Source: UBA6183 sp046314755 (lineage in GTDB: Bacteria; Bacteroidota; Bacteroidia; UKL13-3). Taken from it: 64,000 nucleotides of DNA. The translations under genes were made by a program, and so were the position numbers. Shown here in pieces: positions 36,613-44,309 of the stretch. The stretch is from assembly GCA_046314755.1 (NCBI GenBank), contig JBKDBG010000054.1, positions 1 through 64,000 on the forward strand, read 5' to 3'. The notes under the pieces are model-generated. The model saw only the letters and a program-made list of their open reading frames with translations. It ran no database searches and was not told the origin of the DNA. Each line of letters begins with the position of its first letter. Position 1 is the first letter of the stretch.

Positions 36613-37305
36613 GTGCCTAAATCAATCGCCAAAAAATTCCTTTTAAGTGCCTTTTGTTTTTACGGTCTTATTGCATCGGCCCAGTATGACCAGTTGCACA
36701 TATCGTTGTATCAATTTTCAGCCGGAAAAGCCGAATTAGCAACCAACAACAATTATTCGTTCTCTGTTAAAAATCCAATGCTTAAAGTAGATTGGGTTTC
36801 ATCAGACTTTGGTTGGGTTACCGGAGATTTTACCGTAGCCGTTAATATTGATTGGGGCGGAACGGTTAATTCTCCGCCAGAGGTACATGGTTCAATTGCG
36901 GATGTGGATTTTGGATTTTATTTAAATCCAGGAAAACCCATTAAAATATTAGGGACAGAAACCCGAATAGGCTTAGGTTTTCTAGGAGGATTTGAAACTG
37001 CTGGGTTCAATAGTGGCGGCATTACCTTTCCTGGTGCAAGTCTTTCTGTTTTAACCAAACTGGGAGAAAGGTTTGTTATAAACACACGCTATCATCACAG
37101 TGTTTTTTATAACAACCAAGACTCAAAAGAATATGGAAAGAACACCAAACTGCAGTTTAATGTAAGCTATAAACTGCTTAACTGGTTTGGTTTTACATTA
37201 TCGCCTAATGTTGAAACTTACAAATTAGCAAGTCGGCCTTCAGGAGCAGCAGCAAAAGGGGCCAACTACCTTTCGTTAGATTTGGGCATGTCATTTTTTT
37301 GGTAA
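36613..37305 (+). CDS. Outer-membrane beta-barrel protein of unknown function
   Basis: 230 residues with a signal peptide (MPKSIAKKFLLSAFCFYGLIASAQ) and amphipathic strands throughout (INTRYHHSVFYNNQD, LQFNVSYKLLNWFGFTLSPNVETYKLA). The C-terminus SLDLGMSFFW ends in an aromatic residue, typical of barrels. GTG start, fixed by a stop 5 bases upstream for the preceding gene. It is probably cotranscribed with the 34913-36607 gene. No function assigned. Confidence 0.6.
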   Translation: MPKSIAKKFLLSAFCFYGLIASAQYDQLHISLYQFSAGKAELATNNNYSFSVKNPMLKVDWVSSDFGWVTGDFTVAVNIDWGGTVNSPPEVHGSIADVDFGFYLNPGKPIKILGTETRIGLGFLGGFETAGFNSGGITFPGASLSVLTKLGERFVINTRYHHSVFYNNQDSKEYGKNTKLQFNVSYKLLNWFGFTLSPNVETYKLASRPSGAAAKGANYLSLDLGMSFFW

Positions 37306-37400
37306 CGAATTGGCAGAGGCTAATTCGTGTTAAGTTTGTGTGGTGTTTTTTCGTTTGCACCAAAAATGTATTTGCTTAAATTGCACACAAATAAAAATAT

Positions 37401-38189
37401 ATGACCAACTTTAAGGTTCGTACCATGGCCGAAGTGGCCTCTGCAGGCGAAGAAGCTGAAATTTTATTTTGGGTGGGTTGTGCCGGAAGTTTTGATGAAC
37501 GTGCACAAAAAATTACCAAAGCCATTGCAAAAATTTTGCATGCAGCAGGTATTAAGTTTGCCATTTTAGGCACAGAAGAAGCATGTACTGGCGATCCGGC
37601 AAAACGTGCAGGAAATGAATTTTTGTTTCAAATGATGGCCATGCAAAATATTACTACGCTCAACATGTATGGCATTAAAAAAATTGTAACCGGATGCCCG
37701 CACTGCTTTAATACCCTTAAAAACGAATACCCCGAATTAGGCGGAAACTACGAAGTATTACACCACACTACACTTATTAATCAATTGCTGGAAAGTGGTA
37801 AAATTGCCATAAAAGGCGGTGCTTTTAAAGGACAACGCATTACCTATCACGACAGTTGTTATTTAGGTCGCGCCAATAATATTTATGAAGCACCACGTGA
37901 GGTAATTGAGAAATTAGACGGGGCTTTGGTTGAAATGAAGCGCAGCAAAGCGAACGGATTATGCTGTGGTGCCGGTGGCGCCCAAATGTTTAAAGATGCT
38001 GAAAAAGGCAAGAAAGAGGTGAACCTAGAGCGTGCCGATGATATGCTTGAGGCGAACCCAAATGTGGTTGCAGCAGCTTGTCCGTTTTGCATGACCATGT
38101 TGCGCGATGGTGTAAAACACCACAATAAGGAACAAGAAGTTGAAGTGAAAGATATTGCCGAGCTTGTTGCTACCGCTATGGATTTGTAG
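37401..38189 (+). CDS. HdrB-like (Fe-S)-binding protein with CCG domains
   Basis: 262 residues with two cysteine-rich CCG motifs, one per half: GCAGS...TGCPHCF, then HDSCYLGR...GLCCGAGG...AACPFCM. This is the HdrB/GlpC/LutA-type fold that binds a non-cubane Fe-S cluster and handles electron transfer or disulfide chemistry. No signal peptide. The likely partner is the membrane ferredoxin at 24942-26249. The next gene starts one base after the stop, so it may share a transcript with the barrel-like protein at 38191. Confidence 0.87.
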   Translation: MTNFKVRTMAEVASAGEEAEILFWVGCAGSFDERAQKITKAIAKILHAAGIKFAILGTEEACTGDPAKRAGNEFLFQMMAMQNITTLNMYGIKKIVTGCPHCFNTLKNEYPELGGNYEVLHHTTLINQLLESGKIAIKGGAFKGQRITYHDSCYLGRANNIYEAPREVIEKLDGALVEMKRSKANGLCCGAGGAQMFKDAEKGKKEVNLERADDMLEANPNVVAAACPFCMTMLRDGVKHHNKEQEVEVKDIAELVATAMDL

Positions 38190-38190
38190 G

Positions 38191-39378
38191 ATGAGGTTTT
38201 TTCATCTGCATATAAAATATATACTTTTTTTGTGGCTCCTTCTGCCCTTTGCCAAAACTATCGGGCAAATCAACAACAACGCATTAAGCGATGAAATAAC
38301 TTTAAATGCGGCTGACAGCGGAAAGTTTGGTTTTGATCTTACCAACCTAAACTACCTTCGAAATACGGAGTATTTTAATGCTATTGAATTGGGAAGAACC
38401 TTGTTTGGCAATCAACTCCACCCGCGTTTAACCTATCAACCCAATGCAAACACCACCCTACAAGCCGGTGTTTTTTTACAACATGATTTTGGGGCCACAC
38501 CTCAATTATCAGAAATTTTGCCAACCTTCAGCTTAAAAATTCAAAGTAAAAACAGGAAACGTGCTTTTGTTTTTGGCACGCTCGAAGGGGCTTTGTCACA
38601 CCAACTTATAGAGCCTTTGTTCGATATCAATTCGGCAATACTTAGACGGGTTGAAAATGGCGCTCAATTTAAACTCAACACTAAAAATGTTTGGCTGGAT
38701 ACTTGGATAAACTGGGAACGGTTTATTGAACGCGGTTCTCCCCATAAAGAACAATTTACTGCAGGCTTTAATTCCCACTTTGTGTTGTTTCAAAATGCAA
38801 CAGAAAACACGAAGCAACTAAATCCTAATGATGCAGAATTACAATCCGGTAAAAGCGGGCAATTACTCTCAACCATTTTACAGTTTACGGCTCATCACCG
38901 TGGTGGACAAATTGATGCCGACACTTCAAACATGGTGATGCAATTGAATGGGGCCGCAGGGTTTTCTTATCAACTCACCACACCAAACCAACACAAGATA
39001 CGAGCCGAAGCTTATGGTGTAATTTATCAAGAAAACACCAACAGCGGATTTTATGCGTACCGCAATGGAACTGGTTTTTTAACGCATGTTTCGCTTGAGC
39101 AAAATGGCTTTACCATCAATCCAACATACTGGTACGGAAATGGTTTTATTGCCGATAGGGGAACAACCATTTATCAATCGGTTTCGTTGGACAAACCCGG
39201 CCATGTCGAAAAAATACGCCAACTGTTTTTTGTGCGGTTTTTATACGCCAAATCCCTAGGACCGAACTTGCTCCTAAACGCTCGATTTGAGCCTTATTAT
39301 GATTTAAATAACAGCTTGTTTGAATTTAGTTACTCCGTATATTTAAGTTACCGTTTTAATAAATCCATCACGCATTAA
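38191..39378 (+). CDS. Outer-membrane-type secreted protein of unknown function
   Basis: 395 residues after choosing the ATG at 38191, one base after the HdrB-like stop; the open frame extends 12 codons back into that gene, but those codons make no sense as a signal. Signal peptide YILFLWLLLPFAKTIGQ. The mature sequence has strands with aromatic belts (FLTHVSLEQNGFTINPTYWYG) and a terminal SYSVYLSYRFNKS, suggesting a beta-barrel. No family recognised. Location suggests coexpression with the iron-sulfur protein but a functional link is not shown. Confidence 0.6.
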   Translation: MRFFHLHIKYILFLWLLLPFAKTIGQINNNALSDEITLNAADSGKFGFDLTNLNYLRNTEYFNAIELGRTLFGNQLHPRLTYQPNANTTLQAGVFLQHDFGATPQLSEILPTFSLKIQSKNRKRAFVFGTLEGALSHQLIEPLFDINSAILRRVENGAQFKLNTKNVWLDTWINWERFIERGSPHKEQFTAGFNSHFVLFQNATENTKQLNPNDAELQSGKSGQLLSTILQFTAHHRGGQIDADTSNMVMQLNGAAGFSYQLTTPNQHKIRAEAYGVIYQENTNSGFYAYRNGTGFLTHVSLEQNGFTINPTYWYGNGFIADRGTTIYQSVSLDKPGHVEKIRQLFFVRFLYAKSLGPNLLLNARFEPYYDLNNSLFEFSYSVYLSYRFNKSITH

Positions 39379-39402
39379 GCTAATTTGTTGCATATTTGCA
39401 GC

Positions 39403-39759
39403 ATGAGTATTCGTCAGGAAAAGTTTGGGAAGATGATTCAAAAGGAGCTGGCTGAGATTTTTATGCAGAATCGCTCCGCCATGTTTAATAACGCATTTAT
39501 TACCGTTAGTGGGGTTAACGTATCACCCGATTTGGGTTATGCTAAGGTTTATTTGAGTTTTTTTAATGAAAAAAACAAAGAGGAATTGTTGCGCACGATT
39601 GAGTTGCAAAATGTACAAATCAGGAGAGAGTTGGCCTCTCGCATCAGAAAACAGGTACGCGTAATTCCGGAATTACAATTTTTTATTGACGACAGCTTAG
39701 ATTATGTGTTTAAAATGGAAAAGCTGTTTGATGAAATAAAAAAGAAAGACCAAGAATAA
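39403..39759 (+). CDS. rbfA: Ribosome-binding factor A
   Basis: 118 residues of the RbfA KH-fold. SIRQEKFGKMIQKELAEIF is the conserved N-terminus, and LGYAKVYLSFFN and VRVIPELQFFIDDSLDY (near the C-terminus) are the family's later signatures. RbfA binds 16S rRNA helix 1/pre-30S particles in small-subunit maturation. I chose the ATG at 39403; a -7-like CATATTTG ends at 39398, so the message may be nearly leaderless if that box is real. Confidence 0.93.
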   Translation: MSIRQEKFGKMIQKELAEIFMQNRSAMFNNAFITVSGVNVSPDLGYAKVYLSFFNEKNKEELLRTIELQNVQIRRELASRIRKQVRVIPELQFFIDDSLDYVFKMEKLFDEIKKKDQE

Positions 39760-39763
39760 TCAG

Positions 39764-40072
39764 CTACTGTATTTTCTCCATTAGGGTTCTAAACGCCACA
39801 AACTTCCCATCAAATTTTTGTTTGGCATCGGCTTGTAATGCCGGGGCAAATTCTGCTTGGTAACGATCATAATGTTGCATGTCCGGAGCAGTGTATTGAA
39901 CCACAAATGTAATACCTGTTTCATCGGGTTGGCGAGTAAGTAATTTACAAAAAGAAAAGGCCACAAACATTCCGGTATTCATCACATCTGGAATATGCGT
40001 TTCCTTCATCCATTTTTCCCATGCCGCACAAGCATCATCTTCTACATTTACGGTTACATTATAAACTATCAT
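39764..40072 (-). CDS. DUF4286 family protein
   Basis: 102 residues, cytoplasmic. MIVYNVTVNVEDDACAAWEKW is the standard start for this ferredoxin-like/ABM-fold family, and the TFVVQYTAPDMQHYDRYQ segment is its core. Function is unknown. The ATG at 40072 was chosen over a longer frame (to 40117) whose extra residues are not conserved. It converges with rbfA, 4 bases apart. Confidence 0.8.
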   Translation of the reverse strand: MIVYNVTVNVEDDACAAWEKWMKETHIPDVMNTGMFVAFSFCKLLTRQPDETGITFVVQYTAPDMQHYDRYQAEFAPALQADAKQKFDGKFVAFRTLMEKIQ

Positions 40073-40128
40073 GGTCCGAAGATGGTATAATAAAAACAAA
40101 TTATCAATATCAAGCATGAAACCATCTG

Positions 40129-40160
40129 TTTGTTGTGCTTGTTTTTATGTTGTACCTTTG
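40129..40160 (+). promoter_or_regulatory. Promoter of the A-type Fe-S carrier gene
   Basis: TTTG at 40129-40132, 20 bases, then TACCTTTG at 40153-40160; a full match to the Bacteroidota -33/-7 pattern. The expected start site is near 40167, 13 bases before the ATG. Confidence 0.75.
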
Positions 40161-40179
40161 ACACATTAATTTATTTGTT

Positions 40180-40506
40180 ATGATTACAGTAACAGAAAAA
40201 GCAAGTAACAGAATCGCATCATTAAAAAACGAACAGGGCCATACTCCTGAACACTTTTTACGCGTTGGCGTAAACAGTGGGGGGTGCTCGGGCTTATCAT
40301 ACAACCTTGATTTTGACAACCAATTAAAAGAAGGCGACCAAGTGTTTGAACACAATGGCGTAAAAGTGGTATGTGATGTAAGAAGTATGCTTTATTTGTT
40401 TGGCACCGAACTCGATTTTTCGGATGGCTTAAACGGAAAAGGTTTCACTTTCAACAATCCAAACGCTACGCGCACATGCAGTTGCGGGGAAAGTTTTGCG
40501 GTTTGA
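40180..40506 (+). CDS. A-type iron-sulfur cluster carrier (IscA/ErpA/SufA-like)
   Basis: 108 residues. Three cluster-binding cysteines are in place: Cys36 (GGCSGLSY) and Cys100 and Cys102 (RTCSCGESF), as in the HesB/IscA family. It carries or delivers [2Fe-2S]/[4Fe-4S] clusters during assembly. The three-way distinction among IscA, SufA and ErpA is not possible from sequence alone. Monocistronic by layout: its own promoter is upstream, and rpsT has another. Confidence 0.92.
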   Translation: MITVTEKASNRIASLKNEQGHTPEHFLRVGVNSGGCSGLSYNLDFDNQLKEGDQVFEHNGVKVVCDVRSMLYLFGTELDFSDGLNGKGFTFNNPNATRTCSCGESFAV

Positions 40507-40527
40507 GGATAATTTTTGTTGAAAAAC

Positions 40528-40556
40528 TTGAATTTTAAAATATTGCCCTATATTTG
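40528..40556 (+). promoter_or_regulatory. Promoter of rpsT
   Basis: TTG at 40528-40530 and TATATTTG at 40549-40556, 18 bases apart. TSS is expected near 40563, giving a leader of about 23 bases to the ATG at 40586. Confidence 0.8.
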
Positions 40557-40585
40557 CAGTCCTTTTTTAAGATAATTATACAGCA

Positions 40586-40894
40586 ATGGCTAATCATAAA
40601 TCGGCACAAAAACGCATCAGAGCAAACGCTACAAAACGTTTGAGAAACAGATATCAGGCTAAAACTACGCGCACGTTAATTAAAACGGTACGTAAGAGCA
40701 CTGATAAGAAAGAAGCAGAAGACTTATTCAAAAAAGTAGCTTCTTTATTGGATAAATTGGCGAAGAAAAACATTATTCATAAGAATAAAGCTTCAAACCA
40801 AAAAAGCAAATTAGCCAAGGCTATTGCTAAAATCGGGACCGAAGCCAAGAAAGCTGCTGCTACCCCTAAAAAAGCTGCTGCAAAGAAAAAATAA
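40586..40894 (+). CDS. rpsT: 30S ribosomal protein S20
   Basis: 102 residues. MANHKSAQKRIRANATKRLRN is the standard S20 start and HKNKASNQKSKLAKAI closes the conserved domain. The C-terminal 20 residues are a Lys/Ala-rich extension (about residues 83-102) longer than in E. coli. It binds 16S rRNA in early 30S assembly. Own promoter upstream and strong terminator (40918-40946) downstream. Confidence 0.96.
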   Translation: MANHKSAQKRIRANATKRLRNRYQAKTTRTLIKTVRKSTDKKEAEDLFKKVASLLDKLAKKNIIHKNKASNQKSKLAKAIAKIGTEAKKAAATPKKAAAKKK

Positions 40895-40917
40895 TCATAT
40901 TAATCATATTTTACATG

Positions 40918-40946
40918 AAGGCTTTCCAAACAGGAAAGCCTTTTTT
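40918..40946 (+). terminator. Intrinsic terminator of rpsT
   Basis: A perfect 10-bp stem AAGGCTTTCC/GGAAAGCCTT (40918-40927, 40933-40942) with a 5-base loop and T-run to 40946. Confidence 0.93.
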
Positions 40947-40992
40947 GTTTATGTGCATTCTCTTGCTTATGTTTACAACCAAACAATAAGCC

Positions 40993-41622
40993 TTGCAAAA
41001 TTTTTGGGATATATTTAAGCCAAAGGCACTGGTTGATTTCGGGGGATTAGCCTTGGTGTTAATTGTTGTTTTCTTGGAAAATGGCATTTTCTTCGGGTTC
41101 TTTTTACCCGGAGACTCCCTTTTGTTTACCGTTGGTTTGTTATGTTACCTTGGGGTACTTAAGGTTGAACTGGGCGTGCTTATTGCCTACATTGCCATTG
41201 CGGCTTTTCTAGGCTATTATGCAGGTTATTATTTTGGCTATAAAACCGGCCAAGCCTTATACCGCAGAGAAGACTCTTTGTTTTTTAAGAAAAACTACAT
41301 CTATACTGCAGAAGATTTTTATAAAAAATATGGTGGCCTAGCCTTAATTATGGGAAGGTTTTTACCTATAGTAAGAACCTTTGCTCCAATATTGGCTGGG
41401 GTGGTTCGTGTAAAACACCGCACCTTCTTTTTGTACAATATTGCGGGGGCTGTTTTGTGGCCTTCAACCATTGTTACAGCAGGTTATTTTGTGGGCCAAC
41501 TTTTTCCAAATGCGTTGGATTACCTCGACTTTATTGTGATTGGATTTATTGTGGTTACTACTATACCTATAGTAAACAACGTTAGAAAAAAGCGAAAGTC
41601 GAAAGAAAGTGATCCTTATTAA
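40993..41622 (+). CDS. DedA family membrane protein
   Basis: 209 residues with four to five membrane helices. The DedA core is clear: ENGIFFGFFLPGDSLLF (re-entrant loop with the conserved E and PGD), YKTGQALYRRE, and GRFLPIVRTFAPILAG, the last being the family's R-x3-R-T-F motif. DedA proteins act in phospholipid or undecaprenyl-phosphate recycling and in membrane homeostasis. The start is a TTG at 40993; no ATG exists before the first helix. It lies 46 bases after the rpsT terminator. Confidence 0.9.
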   Translation: MQNFWDIFKPKALVDFGGLALVLIVVFLENGIFFGFFLPGDSLLFTVGLLCYLGVLKVELGVLIAYIAIAAFLGYYAGYYFGYKTGQALYRREDSLFFKKNYIYTAEDFYKKYGGLALIMGRFLPIVRTFAPILAGVVRVKHRTFFLYNIAGAVLWPSTIVTAGYFVGQLFPNALDYLDFIVIGFIVVTTIPIVNNVRKKRKSKESDPY

Positions 41623-41634
41623 AGACAATTGAGA

Positions 41635-42858
41635 TTATTGTTGCAGGAGCTTTTTTACTCTTGCTGCAGGATACAACGTGGTGATATAACCAAGCGCCAT
41701 TACCGTAGCAGAAACCAATAACACATCCAACAATTTTACCTGAACAGGGTAGGCGCTAAACATCACATCCGTTGCTTCTTGCAGAGCGATCAAACCATAA
41801 GATTGCTGCAAATAACATAGCGTTAAACCAAGCAATAACCCCACTCCACCACCAACAAAAGCCACAAAAAGTCCTTCTACAATAAAAATATTTGCTGCTT
41901 TTTGGGGGCTTAGTCCAAGGCTCTTTAACACATACATATCGCGCTGTTTTTCTAATGATAAAATGTATAAGGAGCTAATCGTGTTTGAAGCGGCAATAAA
42001 CAAAATAAACAATAAGATGAGGTAGCTTACTGCTTTTTCGGAGCGCATTACCTTAAAAAAGGAATCGCGTTGCTCAAACCTTGTTTTCACGTTAAATCTA
42101 TCGCCCAATTTTTCTTTGAGTTTTTCTTTGATGAACTCGGCATCATTTGGTTGATTTAGCTTGACATCAATGGAAGAAACTTCGTTTTCTCTTTCGAGCA
42201 AATTGGCCACAAATGCATACGGGCAAATCACGTATTTATGATCAACCTCGTCTTGCACGGCAAACACACCACCCGGATAAATTAATGTTTTATTGAAGGC
42301 ATCATCGGGATTAATGATGCTTTGCGCATCCTTTTTAGGAACGTAAATTGCTAATGCTTTAAATACATCGTTCGGATCAACCGAAAGCCGATAAGCTACC
42401 CCCTGACCAACCACGGCAAACAAACTATCATGCCTCACATCAACGTAACCTGATATAATCGTACTGTCAAATTGTGTTACACTTACGTATTGCTCATCAA
42501 CACCTTTAATGGTGGCAATGGCCTGCTGGTTTTGATAGCGGAGCAACACGTTTTCTTCAATTACTTTACTCCACGCTTCAACCCCATCAGTTGTTTTTAA
42601 GGTTTGCAGTAACGGCTCGTTTACACGAAAGGTTTTTCCTTCGGTTGATACAATCTTTAAATCGCTGTCGAAGTTGGCGTACATTGAAGTAAATAGCTGT
42701 TCAAAGCCGTTAAAAACGCTGAGCACAATAATGAGCGCAGCAGTGCCTACTACATAACCCAATAGCGAGATGCCGGAAATGATTGAAATTAAGTTGAGTC
42801 CTCCCCCTTTTTTTCTTGAGAAAAAATACCTGCGAGCGATTTTAAAGGAAAGGTTCAT
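41635..42858 (-). CDS. LolC/E-like ABC transporter permease (FtsX family)
   Basis: 407 residues. A helix near residue 25-50 (LISIISGISLLGYVVGTAALIIVLSVFNGFE), a periplasmic MacB-type domain (60-255), and three C-terminal helices (about 275-395) match lipoprotein-releasing permeases. The sequence SLEKQRDMYVLKSLGLSPQ in the last third is the coupling helix for an ATPase. No LolD-type ATPase is adjacent, so it must act with one encoded elsewhere. The gene is 7 bases downstream of a methyltransferase on the minus strand. Role in lipoprotein export to the outer membrane is family inference. Confidence 0.88.
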   Translation of the reverse strand: MNLSFKIARRYFFSRKKGGGLNLISIISGISLLGYVVGTAALIIVLSVFNGFEQLFTSMYANFDSDLKIVSTEGKTFRVNEPLLQTLKTTDGVEAWSKVIEENVLLRYQNQQAIATIKGVDEQYVSVTQFDSTIISGYVDVRHDSLFAVVGQGVAYRLSVDPNDVFKALAIYVPKKDAQSIINPDDAFNKTLIYPGGVFAVQDEVDHKYVICPYAFVANLLERENEVSSIDVKLNQPNDAEFIKEKLKEKLGDRFNVKTRFEQRDSFFKVMRSEKAVSYLILLFILFIAASNTISSLYILSLEKQRDMYVLKSLGLSPQKAANIFIVEGLFVAFVGGGVGLLLGLTLCYLQQSYGLIALQEATDVMFSAYPVQVKLLDVLLVSATVMALGYITTLYPAARVKKLLQQ

Positions 42859-42865
42859 GCGGTTT

Positions 42866-43669
42866 TTAGTCTTTCCAAGCCTTTACAATAAGGCCGGTAC
42901 CGGTGCCATGCTTGCTGTTGGTGTCAAGCCAATTTAACAAATATGCAAATGGATAAGTAACAATGTAATAAATCGGTAACACCACAAAAAACAACTTGGT
43001 AATGTTTAACATGCTCATTGGATATTTCATGCTAAGCTTCCAAGCAATTTTACCCGGAGTGCCATATGAATATAAGATTTCTGCTTTGTTAAAGCCCGCT
43101 TGCTTCAGTTTATCACGCATTTCTTCAACCGGATACCCATCTCTTACGTGTTCTCCAATAAAAGACTCTCCGTGCTCATCAGCATTGCTTCCGCCTTGGT
43201 CGCTTGGTGTTGAAATTAACAACATTGCACCCGACTTCATGCTGCGGTGAAAATGTTTAAACACATCCACGTCTTCAAGAATGTGTTCCATTACATCAAC
43301 ACACAACACTAAATCATATTTATTTTCTGCGTGGGGTTTGGTTAAATCCCCAACCGAAAACGTTACATTGTTCACTCCGCAACGTTTAAAAAACTGATTA
43401 CAATCTGCTATTTGATCATCTTTAACATCAACCGCATCAATAAAACATGTTGGGTTTTTTCGGGCAATGTAAAAACTGTACTGTCCAAATCCCGAACCGG
43501 CATCAAGCATGGTAAAGGGTGATTTTATTTTAGGCCAAGCTTTTAATTCACGGTGTATATGCCACGATCTTAACAACAGCAAATCAAGCAGCTTATAAAA
43601 CAGTTTGCGCAAAAAAGCAGATTGATTAAATACTATTCCCAGATCTTTCTTTATCGGATCGTATTCCAT
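42866..43669 (-). CDS. Class I SAM-dependent methyltransferase
   Basis: 267 residues. The Rossmann motifs are clear: MLDAGSGFGQYSFYIA (motif I), DAVDVKDDQI (II) and DLVLCVDVMEHILEDVD (IV). A hydrophobic segment near residue 218-243 (LFFVVLPIYYIVTYPFAYLL) suggests membrane association. Substrate unknown; quinone or lipid-linked glycan are possible. The ATG at 43669 was selected over a longer frame. A LolC/E permease follows 7 bases later, a possible operon. Confidence 0.85.
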   Translation of the reverse strand: MEYDPIKKDLGIVFNQSAFLRKLFYKLLDLLLLRSWHIHRELKAWPKIKSPFTMLDAGSGFGQYSFYIARKNPTCFIDAVDVKDDQIADCNQFFKRCGVNNVTFSVGDLTKPHAENKYDLVLCVDVMEHILEDVDVFKHFHRSMKSGAMLLISTPSDQGGSNADEHGESFIGEHVRDGYPVEEMRDKLKQAGFNKAEILYSYGTPGKIAWKLSMKYPMSMLNITKLFFVVLPIYYIVTYPFAYLLNWLDTNSKHGTGTGLIVKAWKD

Positions 43670-43790
43670 TGTTTTACTTGTATGAATGAGGCGGCAATAT
43701 AGTTTTTGCATCACACAAAAACAGCATTTTAAGTCGATAATTTATTACATTTTGTTGTGAGGTATTACTTCAATTCATACATTTGAAACG

Positions 43791-44309
43791 GTGAAACAAA
43801 TTAAAGCTTTCCGCAAATGGATACGCCAGTATCCGTTGATACATAAATTTATAAAGTTTGGCTTTGTAGGCTGTGTGAGCACAGTTGCCAGCTTGTTTGT
43901 GTTTTGGCTCATTGCTTTACAGTATCCGCAATTCAACCTCCTGTCAAAAGCCATTGGTTATATCATGGGTTTTTTTGTGGGGTTTACATTAAACAAATTT
44001 TGGACTTATGTTGACCAAACCGAGGATGGTGAAAAATACCTGTTAAAATATGTAGTGGTTTACGGTATCACGTTTTTTGTTTATTTGGCTTTTAACTACG
44101 TATGCGACCACTTTTGGCACCCGGAAGTATACATCGCCCCTTTGGCAAAAAACCTTGGCTTTAGCGAAGCCGGAGAGTGGTTGCTACAAAATGGAACATT
44201 TACCAGCAACGTACTGTCTATTGCTTTGAATGTGGTGCTTAACTTTTTAGGAACAAACTTTCTGGTGTTTAAGGTTCCTGCGCCAGAAGAGCTGTTTAAT
44301 GAGGATTAA
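43791..44309 (+). CDS. GtrA family protein
   Basis: 172 residues with four membrane helices in the GtrA pattern: IKFGFVGCVSTVASLFVFWL in the first and FTLNKFWTYVD after the second, the latter being the NrFWtF signature. GtrA proteins help flip or transfer glucosyl/glycosyl-lipid carriers in cell-envelope modification. GTG start; a TACATTTG box at 43778-43785 with TTG 20 bases upstream ends 5 bases before it, so transcript and start codon almost coincide. It overlaps the LysM gene's stop by 4 bases (convergent). Confidence 0.85.
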   Translation: MKQIKAFRKWIRQYPLIHKFIKFGFVGCVSTVASLFVFWLIALQYPQFNLLSKAIGYIMGFFVGFTLNKFWTYVDQTEDGEKYLLKYVVVYGITFFVYLAFNYVCDHFWHPEVYIAPLAKNLGFSEAGEWLLQNGTFTSNVLSIALNVVLNFLGTNFLVFKVPAPEELFNED

